Assembly: GCF_013186535.1 (NCBI RefSeq)
Contig: NZ_JABMCZ010000002.1
Location: 1,674,001-1,738,000, forward strand
Direction: 5' to 3'
DNA length: 64,000 nucleotides
Source of the DNA: Nocardia terpenica
GTDB lineage: Bacteria; Actinomycetota; Actinomycetes; Mycobacteriales; Mycobacteriaceae
The notes under the pieces were generated by a model. That model ran no database searches and had not been told where the DNA came from. It saw nothing but the letters and a program-made list of their open reading frames with translations. A program made the translations under genes and the position numbers. Shown piece by piece: positions 39,929-48,098 of this stretch. Positions within the stretch are counted from its first letter, which is position 1; each line of letters opens with the position of its first letter.

Positions 39929-41302
39929 ATGTCGAACCGACTCGCCCGGAGCGTCGCCGTCGCGCGCCCGGACCGGGTCGCGACCGTCGCGCTGCTGCTG
40001 TGCGGGGTCACGCTGCTGCTCGCGTACGCCAACAAGGCGCGCTGTGCCGGTGGCCCGGTCACCGCCGACGGGCGCAGCGTGGTGTTCGACAAGATCAAGG
40101 ACTCGAACGTCTGCTACTCCGACATCCAGTACCTGTGGCTGGGCCGCGGCATCAACGAGCACATCTTTCCCTATGTGACCGGCGGTATCACCCCGGACGG
40201 CACGCTGACCGGTGGGGCCGTGGAGTATCCGGTGCTGAGCGGGCTGCTGATGTGGCTGGGCGGGGTGGGCGCGCACGACGACGCCGCGTTCCTGTTGCAC
40301 TCGGCGCTACTGCTGGCGCCGTTCGCGCTGCTGACGGCGTGGCTGCTGGGCCGGCTGTCGGGCTGGGCGGCGCTGCTGTGGTCGGCCGGGCCGCCGCTGG
40401 TGCTGTACGCCTTCCACAACTGGGAGCTGCCGGTCGTGTGTACCTCGGTGGCGGCGGTGTACGTGGTGGTCACGCTGACCCGCTACTCGCTGCGCACCCG
40501 CGGGATCATCGCGGCGGTGCTGCTCGGCCTCGGCTTCTGCCTGAAGCTGTATCCGGGAATCTTCGTGCTGCCGTTGCTGATTCACGTGCTGCTCGGCGAG
40601 GGCGAGCCGGGCCGGGCGCGACGCTACGACGTGCGCGGCGCGCTGGCGGTGCTGGGTGCGGCCGCGGCGACGGTGGTGGTGGTCAATCTGCCGTTCGCGA
40701 TCGTCGGATACGACGGCTGGCGGGCGTCGATCACCTTCCAGCAGCTGCGGCAGGCCGACATCACCACGAACTCCATCTGGTACTGGGGAATTCGCCCGAT
40801 GTTCGGGGACCTGCCGGGGAGCGAGGCGACGTTCCAGGACTTCGTGTCCGCGGCGTCCCCGGCGCTGGTGCTGGCCTCGTTCGGGCTGGCGCTGTGGCTG
40901 GGGCGGCGGCGCTACCTGGTGACCGGGGCCTACCCGTGGGTGGGGGTGAGCGCCGCGATGCTGTGTGGATTCCTGTTGTTCCACAAGGTGCATTCGCCGC
41001 AGTACACGCTGTGGCTGATTCCGTTCCTGATGCTGCTGGCGGTGCCGTGGCCCGCGGTGGCGGTATACCTGCTGGCCGACGCCGCCATCGGGATCGGCGT
41101 GTTCCGGTACTTCTTCGCGCTGGGCTCGGGTGAATCGGCGGACTTCGACGAGCATGTGGTGCAGTTCGGCGTGTGGGGGCGCGCGGTGCTGCTGGTGTTC
41201 TTCTATTTCGCCTTCGTGCGGGCCGAGTTTCGCGGCAGACGGGCGGCGCCGCCCCCGGTCCCCCGCTACGAGCCCGGTGAGCTGGTGCCCGCCGGGCGGT
41301 GA
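39929..41302 (+). CDS. GT87 (DUF2029) polytopic glycosyltransferase, copy A
   Basis: 457 residues with about 11 membrane segments, GT-C fold, of the alpha-mannosyltransferase family that uses polyprenyl-phosphate mannose outside the membrane. Conserved blocks are CYSDIQYLWLGRG, EYPVLSGLLMWL, FCLKLYPGIF and HSPQYTLWLIPF. It occupies the place of Rv0051 next to rpsF but has a paralogue at 46.4-48.1 kb. TATCGT eight bases before the ATG suggests a leaderless transcript and supports this start. Stop shares TGATCA with the convergent CGNR gene. Confidence 0.87.
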   Translation: MSNRLARSVAVARPDRVATVALLLCGVTLLLAYANKARCAGGPVTADGRSVVFDKIKDSNVCYSDIQYLWLGRGINEHIFPYVTGGITPDGTLTGGAVEYPVLSGLLMWLGGVGAHDDAAFLLHSALLLAPFALLTAWLLGRLSGWAALLWSAGPPLVLYAFHNWELPVVCTSVAAVYVVVTLTRYSLRTRGIIAAVLLGLGFCLKLYPGIFVLPLLIHVLLGEGEPGRARRYDVRGALAVLGAAAATVVVVNLPFAIVGYDGWRASITFQQLRQADITTNSIWYWGIRPMFGDLPGSEATFQDFVSAASPALVLASFGLALWLGRRRYLVTGAYPWVGVSAAMLCGFLLFHKVHSPQYTLWLIPFLMLLAVPWPAVAVYLLADAAIGIGVFRYFFALGSGESADFDEHVVQFGVWGRAVLLVFFYFAFVRAEFRGRRAAPPPVPRYEPGELVPAGR

Positions 41303-41860
41303 TCAGTCCGGCGACGTGCCGCGGCGCGCGCGGAAGGCCGCGCTCTTGGCGCGGTTGCCGCACACCGTCATATCGCACCAGCGCCGGGAGCGGGCGCGGG
41401 AGGTGTCGACGTACAGGCGGGTGCAGTCCTCCCGCTCGCACTTCTTGATCCGATCGCGGTCGGGGCCGCCGAGCAGTTCGACGGCGGCGCGGGCGATGGC
41501 CGCCAGCGCGGCGTCCACATCGCCGGTGCGGACCATGGTGGCGTCGGGGTGCAGCCGCACGCCGGGCAGCGCGCCGCGGGCGGTGCGGTTGACGAGCGCG
41601 AGGTCGGCGGCGTCGAAGGGCTCGCCCCGGGTGAGCGCCAGCGCCATCCGGTAGGCCGCCTCGCGCACCGCCTTGGCCCGAGCCAGTTCGGTTGCGCCGC
41701 AGGTGGACACGGTGTCGAGGACGCCCGCGGCGACGAACCAGTCGGCCAGCGCGGCCGGGTCGGGGAGCTGGTCGCGCGCGTACGTGGTCCGCGCCCGGAC
41801 GGTCCAGGTGAAATCGAGTGCCAGGTTCCCGCTGGCGAAGGCCCACATGCTCCCGATCAT
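41303..41860 (-). CDS. CGNR zinc-finger/ABATE-domain regulator
   Basis: 185 residues. The N-terminal ABATE-like domain (about 5-125) precedes a C-terminal finger with CEREDCTRLYVDTSRARSRRWC and CGNRAK. CGNR proteins are putative stress-related transcription regulators in actinomycetes. It is divergent from the EamA transporter gene, 72 bp away, and may regulate it. An alternative start four codons in (Met5) cannot be excluded. Confidence 0.88.
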   Translation of the reverse strand: MIGSMWAFASGNLALDFTWTVRARTTYARDQLPDPAALADWFVAAGVLDTVSTCGATELARAKAVREAAYRMALALTRGEPFDAADLALVNRTARGALPGVRLHPDATMVRTGDVDAALAAIARAAVELLGGPDRDRIKKCEREDCTRLYVDTSRARSRRWCDMTVCGNRAKSAAFRARRGTSPD

Positions 41861-41932
41861 AACCCTCTTGACAGGTTAGTTGGGTGAAGTGCAGGGTAGT
41901 AACCATTCAAGGCGGTTACAGAGGAGGGCCCC

Positions 41933-42847
41933 GTGCGAAGTCGGTTCATGGAGGTGGGGGCGCCCACCGCCTTCGTTCTGATGTGGAGCAGCGCGTTCAT
42001 CGTCGGCATCGTCGGTGTCGGCACCGCGCCGCCGATGCTGGTGCTGTTCGCGCGTTTCGGGCTCGCCGGAGTCGCCCTGGCGCTGTATGCCCGTGTGGCG
42101 CATGCGCGATGGCCGCGCGGCCGGCAGCTGGCGCATGCCGTCGTGGCCGGGCTGCTGATGCAGTTCGTGCAGTTCGCGGCCTTCTATTCGGCCATGGCCG
42201 ACCATGTTTCGGCGGCGGTCATCTCGCTGGTGCAGGGGCTGAACCCGGTGGTGATCGCGCTGTTCGCCGCGCGGGTGCTCGGGGAGAACGTGAGCGGGCG
42301 GCAGTGGCTGGGCTTCGGGGTCGGCGGGCTGGGGGTCGGGCTCGCGGTGGTCGATCAGTCGGCGTTCTCGGTGGCAGGTCTGGTGCTGTGCGTGATCGGG
42401 CTGCTCGGGCTGAGTCTGGGCACCGTGTATCAGAAGCGGTTCACCCCGGCCATCGATTCGCGCGCATCCACCGCGATCCACGTGCTGGTGAGCATTCCCG
42501 CCGCGGGCGTCATGGCGTTGGCGCACCACGACTTCCACGTCTCCGATCCCGCCCGGTTCGGTGTCGTGCTGGCGTGGATGGTGGTGATCAACTCGATGGG
42601 CGCGTTCCTGCTGTTGAATTCGATGCTGCGGCGCTGGACCACCACGCGGGTCGGCAGGCTGTTCTTCGCGACACCCGCCGTCACCGCGCTCATGGCCTGG
42701 CTGGCGATCGATCAGCCGTTGCGCCCGTTGACGATCGCCGGACTGGCGGTGGGGGTGGTCGGCATGGTGCTGGCCTCCCGGCGCGCGCCCGCGCGGGCCA
42801 CGGAGACGACGCCGAACGAGGAACGCGAAACCGTCGCCGTCCGGTGA
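41933..42847 (+). CDS. EamA/DMT family membrane transporter
   Basis: 304 residues, ten hydrophobic segments, two EamA repeats (for example FYSAMADHVSAAVISLVQGLNPVVIALFAARVLGE). Start GTG 41933 with GAGGAGG five bases upstream. Divergent from the CGNR regulator; the gap contains GGTTAG / TAGTAACC words in inverted arrangement. Probable exporter of a small metabolite or drug. A polar tail of about 20 residues ends the protein. Confidence 0.87.
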   Translation: MRSRFMEVGAPTAFVLMWSSAFIVGIVGVGTAPPMLVLFARFGLAGVALALYARVAHARWPRGRQLAHAVVAGLLMQFVQFAAFYSAMADHVSAAVISLVQGLNPVVIALFAARVLGENVSGRQWLGFGVGGLGVGLAVVDQSAFSVAGLVLCVIGLLGLSLGTVYQKRFTPAIDSRASTAIHVLVSIPAAGVMALAHHDFHVSDPARFGVVLAWMVVINSMGAFLLLNSMLRRWTTTRVGRLFFATPAVTALMAWLAIDQPLRPLTIAGLAVGVVGMVLASRRAPARATETTPNEERETVAVR

Positions 42848-42857
42848 TCGGGAACGG

Positions 42858-43223
42858 TTACGGCGCGTCGCCGTGCGCGGCCCGGATCACCTCGTCGAGC
42901 ACCTCCCGGGTTCGGTGCAGGTCCTTGATGCAGGAGTCGATCCGGGCGCGTTCGGCCGCCAGGGTTTTCGTCAGCCAGGGGGTGGCCGTGGCGCTGGGCG
43001 TGCCGTCGGCGTCGTTGATGCAGGGCAGCAGCTCGGCCACCGTGCCGCTGTGCAGGCCCGCGGCGAACATCTCCTGAATGCGGATCACCCGGTCCACGGC
43101 GGACTCCGGATACTCGCGCTGCCCGCCGGACGTGCGGGTGGCCGCCAGCAGCCCCCGGGATTCGTAATAGCGCAGCGACCGGACACTCACCCCGGTCCGT
43201 GCCGCCAGCTCGCCGATGCGCAC
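42858..43223 (-). CDS. MerR family transcriptional regulator
   Basis: 121 residues. The winged helix reads RIGELAARTGVSVRSLRYYESRGLL, followed by the dimerisation helix with TKTLAAERARIDSCIKDLHRTREVLDEVI. No C-terminal metal-binding cysteines like those of MerR or CueR; the single Cys pair is not in sensor position, so it probably senses an organic or electrophilic signal. Divergent from the OYE-type reductase gene with a dyad operator between. Start GTG 43223 behind GGAGGGAG. Confidence 0.9.
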   Translation of the reverse strand: MRIGELAARTGVSVRSLRYYESRGLLAATRTSGGQREYPESAVDRVIRIQEMFAAGLHSGTVAELLPCINDADGTPSATATPWLTKTLAAERARIDSCIKDLHRTREVLDEVIRAAHGDAP

Positions 43224-43273
43224 GCTCGCTCCCTCCACCCCGCCACGATCACCGATCGTGGTCTCGCTCTTGC

Positions 43274-43293
43274 ACCTGACACTGATGTCAGGT
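43274..43293. promoter_or_regulatory. MerR-type operator between the regulator and OYE genes
   Basis: ACCTGACA and TGTCAGGT, perfect eight-base arms with spacer CTGA. It lies between TTGCAC and TACGGT hexamers about 20 bp apart facing the OYE gene, the stretched spacer typical of MerR-activated promoters. The OYE ATG follows 15 bp later. Confidence 0.7.
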
Positions 43294-43307
43294 CCTACGG
43301 TACGCGC

Positions 43308-44405
43308 ATGTTGCTCGCCACCGACTATCGTTCCCGCCACCTCACCCTCCCCAATCGGGTGGTGATGGCACCGATGACCCGCCTGCGTTCGCTGTCCGAC
43401 GGCTCGCCCACCGCGGATGTCGCGGATTACTACGCCCAGCGGGCATCGGCGGGTCTCATTGTCACAGAGGGGATTTGGCCGCACGCCAGCGGCCAGAGCG
43501 AGGCCTGGGTGCCGGGCCTCGAGACGGCGGCGCACGTCGCGGCCTGGCGGCGGGTGACCGAGGCCGTGCACGCGGCGGGCGGCCGGATCGTCGCCCAGCT
43601 CATGCACGGCGGGCGCAAGGGCCACCCGCTGGCCCGCCTCGACGGCTCGCTGCCCGCGGGCCCGTCGGCGGTCTCCGACGGCGATGTGCTGCACCTGATC
43701 GACGGCGGTAAGGCCGAATCGCTCACCCCGCGCGCCATGACCCGCGCCGAGATCCACGCCGCCGTCGGGCATTACGCCGCCGCGGCCCGCAATGCGCTGG
43801 ACGCGGGATTCGACGGCGTCGAGATCCATGCCGCCAACAGCTATCTGGTGCATCAATTCCTGGCCGACAACACCAATCTGCGCGACGACGAATACGGCGG
43901 CTCGATCGCGAACCGGATGCGTTTCGCGCTGGAGGTGACCGACGCCGTCGTCGCCGAGGTAGGTGCGCACCGCACCGGAATCCGGCTCTCGCCCGGTAAT
44001 CCGCAATTCGGTATGCGCGAATCCGATCCGGCGCCGCTGTATCGCGCGCTGGTCACCGAACTGGATCGCCGGGAACTGTCGTATCTGCATCTCACCGACA
44101 ACGACGACTATCCGGCGCTGGCCGATCTGCGCCCGCGCTGGCGCGGCACCCTGATCGGCAATATCGGCGAGAACCGCGACGCCACCGCGGCTCCCGCGGC
44201 CGAGGAACTGCTGCGGTCCGGGCGCGCGGATCTGGTGTCGTTCGGCCGCGCGTTCATCGCGAATCCGGATCTGGTCGACCGCATCGTGCACGGTCACCCA
44301 CTGGCTCCCATTCGCGAAGATCTGCTCTACGGCCGCACCGCAGCGGGCTATTCGGACTATCCGACCTGGCAGGCCGCCGTAGCGCGTGGCAGTTCGGCGG
44401 CATGA
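43308..44405 (+). CDS. old yellow enzyme family alkene reductase (NemA-like)
   Basis: 365-residue FMN enzyme with a TIM barrel: NRVVMAPMTRLRS near the start, EIHAANSYLVHQFL containing the substrate-binding His and Asn, and the C-terminal FGRAFIANPDLVDRI. It should reduce activated C=C bonds or nitro groups with NAD(P)H. Control by the divergent MerR regulator fits the electrophile-response pattern of NemR/NemA-like systems, though the regulator type differs. Confidence 0.93.
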   Translation: MLLATDYRSRHLTLPNRVVMAPMTRLRSLSDGSPTADVADYYAQRASAGLIVTEGIWPHASGQSEAWVPGLETAAHVAAWRRVTEAVHAAGGRIVAQLMHGGRKGHPLARLDGSLPAGPSAVSDGDVLHLIDGGKAESLTPRAMTRAEIHAAVGHYAAAARNALDAGFDGVEIHAANSYLVHQFLADNTNLRDDEYGGSIANRMRFALEVTDAVVAEVGAHRTGIRLSPGNPQFGMRESDPAPLYRALVTELDRRELSYLHLTDNDDYPALADLRPRWRGTLIGNIGENRDATAAPAAEELLRSGRADLVSFGRAFIANPDLVDRIVHGHPLAPIREDLLYGRTAAGYSDYPTWQAAVARGSSAA

Positions 44406-44430
44406 TGGCGAGCCGCTACGCTGCCCGCTT

Positions 44431-45138
44431 ATGGCTCTGATCACATCGGAGGTGTCGGGCGAGGACGATGGTCGGATAAGCGAGCAATGGGACCGGCCGA
44501 CCTGGTTGCGGCGGGTGCGGAAATTCCGCCCGGGCCCGCTGCACGCGTCTGCGCTGGTGTCCGCGGTGGTGGCGTTCAAGGCATTCCAGATGTCCTATGC
44601 GGCGCTGCACAATCTGGCGATACGCAATCTGGTCGCCCCCGAACTCGCGGCGAACGTGCCGATCGCCATCGATGGCCTGATGGTCGGGTCCGTCATCGCC
44701 ACCGCCTCGTTTCGCAAGGGCGGGCTCGGCTGGTGGTACGCGACCGGGCTTTTCGTGCTGTCGACGCTGGTGTCGGTGGCGGGCAATATCGAATACGCGC
44801 GGGAGATCGGCGGCGACAAGGTGTCGGTCGCGATTTATGCCGGTATGCCGCTGTCGATGATGTTCGCGGTGCACCTGACGCTGATTCTGTGGAATCGCGG
44901 GCACCGCGGCAAGAGGCCCGCCGAGGCGGCGGCCGTCGAATTCGCGGTCGAGCCGGAGAATGGCGATACCGCCATGCCGGAAATGTTCGAGATGGCCGAA
45001 TATTCCGGCGAGCGTGCGCAATACACCAACGGGCACGACCACTACGCGACGCCGGGACCGCAGCTCACCGTCCCCCGCATCGAAACCAATGGCACCAACG
45101 GCCATCGGGGCCTGATCCGGCTCGGCGAGCGCGGCTGA
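44431..45138 (+). CDS. DUF2637 membrane protein
   Basis: 235 residues. About four membrane segments lie between residues 35 and 155 (for example LHASALVSAVVAFKAFQMSY and WYATGLFVLSTLVSVAGNIEYA), then a hydrophilic Asn/Gly-rich tail. DUF2637 proteins are typical of actinomycete plasmids and integrative elements and are sometimes fused to helix-turn-helix domains; no such domain is visible here. The ATG at 44431 is preferred over upstream codons overlapping the OYE gene. Function unknown. Confidence 0.75.
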   Translation: MALITSEVSGEDDGRISEQWDRPTWLRRVRKFRPGPLHASALVSAVVAFKAFQMSYAALHNLAIRNLVAPELAANVPIAIDGLMVGSVIATASFRKGGLGWWYATGLFVLSTLVSVAGNIEYAREIGGDKVSVAIYAGMPLSMMFAVHLTLILWNRGHRGKRPAEAAAVEFAVEPENGDTAMPEMFEMAEYSGERAQYTNGHDHYATPGPQLTVPRIETNGTNGHRGLIRLGERG

Positions 45139-45220
45139 GGCCGCCGATGCGCGCGCACCGTCCGAGAGCAGCACGACCCACGCAGTCCGTCACGCTCGAA
45201 CCCATCCATGGAGTGGACAG

Positions 45221-45640
45221 ATGTCGCCAACCGTTGCGCAGCACCACGATGTGAAGCAGTTCCGGGAACTGGCGGGACGCCTGGCGTCCCTGATGCAGTC
45301 CCCCGACCGGGCCGGATCGCTGAACCAGTTCGTCGAGGCGGTCGCCAGCCCGGACATGTTCACCGACATGCTGATCGCCTACGCCGGACGCTGGTTCAAC
45401 GAGACCGGCGGGCAGTCGGTGCTGGTCGATCCGGAGCTGTTCTGGTCGCTGTCGGCCCCCGAGGTCCGCGCCACGGGCGGCCCGATCGCGGAGCTGGCGG
45501 CCTGTGCCGAGAGCTCCTGCGTGGCCGGTGAGCGCTGCCGGAAGATGCTGCTGGTCTGCCTGCTCGAGACCTTCGCGCAGAATCAGTGGCCGCTCGGCGT
45601 CACCGGCGAACAGCGCATGACCATCAACGGCATCTCCTGA
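45221..45640 (+). CDS. hypothetical protein with cysteine-rich C-terminal half
   Basis: 139 residues, no family recognised. Helical N-terminal part (FRELAGRLASLMQSPDRAGSLNQFV). The second half has cysteines at CAESSCVAGERC and a further one in LLVCLLE, which might bind metal. ATG with GGAG seven bases upstream. Follows the DUF2637 gene by 82 bp and is convergent with the PEP mutase gene; the stops share TGATCA. Confidence 0.65.
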   Translation: MSPTVAQHHDVKQFRELAGRLASLMQSPDRAGSLNQFVEAVASPDMFTDMLIAYAGRWFNETGGQSVLVDPELFWSLSAPEVRATGGPIAELAACAESSCVAGERCRKMLLVCLLETFAQNQWPLGVTGEQRMTINGIS

Positions 45641-46393
45641 TCACCGCCAGCGGGCCAGCAGGCGATTCGCCTCGACGGTCAGCGCGCGCTGCAGGAACGG
45701 CCCGAAACTGACTCGCGCGACGCCCGATTCGGCGAGCGCGGCCTTCTCGCCCTGCTCCGGCAGCGCGATGGCGTTGACCGGCAGCGGCAGTTCCGCGCAC
45801 AGGCGGCGCAGGGTCTCGGGATCGTGGTGGCCGACCGGGTACAGCACGTCGGCGCCCGCCTGCGCGGCCAGCCGCAGCCGGGCGACCGCGCGCTCGAAAC
45901 GGTCGGCCTCGTCGCCGATCCGGCGCAGGAACAGGTCGGTGCGCGCGTTCACCACCACGTGCACCCCGGCGGCGTCGGCCGCCCGGCGCAGCTCGCCGAC
46001 GAGGTCGGCATGCTCGTGCGGCTCGCGCAGCCGCCCGCCCTCGCTGTGCACGGTGTCCTCGATATTGAGGCCGATCGCACCGGCGGACAGCAGGCCCTCG
46101 ACGATCCGGTCGGCCTTCTCCGCATACCCGGACTCGATGTCGACCGATACCGGAATGTCCACGGCGGCGGTGATTTCGCGGACGCGGGCCATCGACTCGG
46201 CGAAGGTCATGCCCTCGGCGTCGGCCTTGCCGAGGGATTCGGCCAGCGGATGGCTGCCCACGGTGAGCGCCGCGAATCCGGCCTCCTGCGCCACGCGCGC
46301 GGACCACGCGTCCCACACGGTCGGCAGGATCGCCGGATCGCCGGGGCGGTGTAGCTCGAGGAATGCGGTGGCCTTCGCGCTCAGCGTCGTCAT
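45641..46393 (-). CDS. isocitrate lyase/PEP mutase superfamily protein
   Basis: 250 residues, TIM barrel. DIESGYAEKADRIV, GLNIEDTVH and VNARTDLFLR are the PEP mutase/oxaloacetate hydrolase signatures with Mg-binding acids. The short length separates it from isocitrate lyase (about 430 residues) and methylisocitrate lyase (about 290). Members cleave or isomerise C-C or C-P bonds of 2-oxo acids; the substrate cannot be assigned. Same strand as the GT87 copy B gene upstream. Confidence 0.87.
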   Translation of the reverse strand: MTTLSAKATAFLELHRPGDPAILPTVWDAWSARVAQEAGFAALTVGSHPLAESLGKADAEGMTFAESMARVREITAAVDIPVSVDIESGYAEKADRIVEGLLSAGAIGLNIEDTVHSEGGRLREPHEHADLVGELRRAADAAGVHVVVNARTDLFLRRIGDEADRFERAVARLRLAAQAGADVLYPVGHHDPETLRRLCAELPLPVNAIALPEQGEKAALAESGVARVSFGPFLQRALTVEANRLLARWR

Positions 46394-46434
46394 GATCCGA
46401 TCCTCGCGCACGAAACCGCCACCGCGCCAGGGTG

Positions 46435-48087
46435 TTATCGCGGGACCGGCGCGACGTGCGGTCGCAGGAAGGCGGGCAACCACGGCAGCAGCGGATCCAC
46501 CGCGCCGTCCAGCACGCCGCCCACCGGGTCGTCGACGCCGTCGCGGCGCACCGGATCCTCGGCGGGCCGATAGATCTCCCGGACGATCAGCGCGCACAGC
46601 CCGATCACCGCGAGATCGCGCAGCACGACCGCGCCGGTGAACCACTGCTCCGGCACGCCCTTGCGGTCGATGCCCAGGTAGTAGTACATCCGCGGGAACC
46701 ACACCAGCGCGTCGATCGTCATCCACGCCAACAGGATTCGCCGATGCGGCAGCGCCAGCACCGCCAGCGGCACCAGCCACAGCGAGTACTGCGGGCTCCA
46801 CACCTTGTTGGTCAGCAGGAACGCGGCCACCACCAGGAACGCCAGCTGCGCCACCCGCGGCCGCCGCGGCGCGGTCAGGCCGAGGTAGCCGATGGCGGCG
46901 CAGGCAACCACGAACAGCAGCAGCGACACCGCGTTCAGCACGGTCGGGGTGGCCGAGGGCGCGAGCGGGCCGTCGAAGCCCTGCCAGCCGGTGAACGAGG
47001 TGATCACGTTGTAGATCGAGTCGGGGTCGGCGTGGCGTTCGGTGTTGAGCCGGAAGAACTCTCGCCAGCCGTCGGGGAACGGCAGCGCGATCGGCAGATT
47101 CACCACCAGCCAGGTCACCGCGGCCGCGGCCACCGCGACCCCGGCCGCGCGCAGCGGCCGCACGTGCGTGCCGTCCAGGTACTCGCGGATCGCCCCCCGG
47201 TATCCGGTGTCGCTGTGCCGCAACAGTTCCCGCAGCGAGGGCAGCCGGTGCCGGCTGTCGGCGCGCAGGCACAGCACCACGATCGGGCCGAGCAGCAGCA
47301 GCGGATACAGCTTCGCCGCGCCGCCGAGCCCGAGCAGCACACCGGCCAGCACCGGGCGCCGCCGCGACCAGGCCAGCAGGCCGGTGGCCGCGAAAGCCGT
47401 TGCGAGAGCGTCGAAATTGGTGAACGCGTGCACCAGCACCAGCGGCGACAGCGCCACCAGCGCGGCATCCCAGACCCGCCGCCCGGACAGCATCGCCGAC
47501 GCCCAGACGGTCACCAGCCAGGCCAGGGCCAGGCCGACCACGACGACGTTGAAGTAGACCACCACCGGCAGCGCCTTGGGCAGCGGCAGCAGGTCCCAGG
47601 CATTGGCGACCTCCATCGACACGTACTGGTACAGGCCCGACAGCACCGGATACTCCATGTACCGGGTCTTCGGCCTGCCGGAATCGAATTCGGTCCAGGA
47701 CTTCTTGTAGGGGAACGCGCCCTCGTTCAGCCGCTCGGCGCCGTAGAGCGGCACGGTGTCCGAGTAGCACATGGCCACGTACTGGCGGCCGTTGTTCCAG
47801 TCCAGGGACAGATGGCCGTCGGCGCCCGCGGTCTGCTGGATGCAGCCCGCCTTGCCGAACCAGCCCAGCGCCAGGAACACCACCGCGAACGCGAGCAGCA
47901 CCCGCAGCGGGGTCCAGAAGCGAGCCCGACCGATCAGGGCGTGATCGCCCACCGGTCCGCCCGCGACGGTGCACGCCTGGGCGGCCAGCGAATCGGTGCG
48001 ACTGGGCTTGTCGCGCCGATCCGCCGACCGCAGGTCGGATGCGAGCTCCGCCGGGGAGGCGGTCGGCGCCAGTTGATCCTCGATCAC
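46435..48087 (-). CDS. GT87 (DUF2029) polytopic glycosyltransferase, copy B
   Basis: 550 residues with about 11 membrane segments, paralogous to the 39.9-41.3 kb gene: MCYSDTVPLYGAERL, EYPVLSGLYQYV, GGAAKLYPLLLLGPI and WSPQYSLWLVPLAVLAL correspond block by block. It is 93 residues longer, mainly at the N-terminus and in a loop near residue 270. It stands directly downstream of ponA1, the exact place of Rv0051. Probable role: mannosylation of cell-envelope glycolipid or protein. Start GTG 48087, with TAGCCT eight bases upstream suggesting a leaderless mRNA. Confidence 0.88.
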   Translation of the reverse strand: MIEDQLAPTASPAELASDLRSADRRDKPSRTDSLAAQACTVAGGPVGDHALIGRARFWTPLRVLLAFAVVFLALGWFGKAGCIQQTAGADGHLSLDWNNGRQYVAMCYSDTVPLYGAERLNEGAFPYKKSWTEFDSGRPKTRYMEYPVLSGLYQYVSMEVANAWDLLPLPKALPVVVYFNVVVVGLALAWLVTVWASAMLSGRRVWDAALVALSPLVLVHAFTNFDALATAFAATGLLAWSRRRPVLAGVLLGLGGAAKLYPLLLLGPIVVLCLRADSRHRLPSLRELLRHSDTGYRGAIREYLDGTHVRPLRAAGVAVAAAAVTWLVVNLPIALPFPDGWREFFRLNTERHADPDSIYNVITSFTGWQGFDGPLAPSATPTVLNAVSLLLFVVACAAIGYLGLTAPRRPRVAQLAFLVVAAFLLTNKVWSPQYSLWLVPLAVLALPHRRILLAWMTIDALVWFPRMYYYLGIDRKGVPEQWFTGAVVLRDLAVIGLCALIVREIYRPAEDPVRRDGVDDPVGGVLDGAVDPLLPWLPAFLRPHVAPVPR

Positions 48088-48098
48088 GGCACCCGAGG

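Noticed and set aside
42858..44579. A 573-codon minus-strand frame that would extend the MerR gene upstream
   Set aside because: The upstream part is antisense to the OYE gene and crosses the dyad operator. The MerR fold begins at the GTG at 43223 with its own ribosome site.
44431..45138. DUF2637 gene as evidence for an integrative element
   Set aside because: No integrase, replication or transfer genes and no attachment repeats were seen nearby, so a single domain is not enough.
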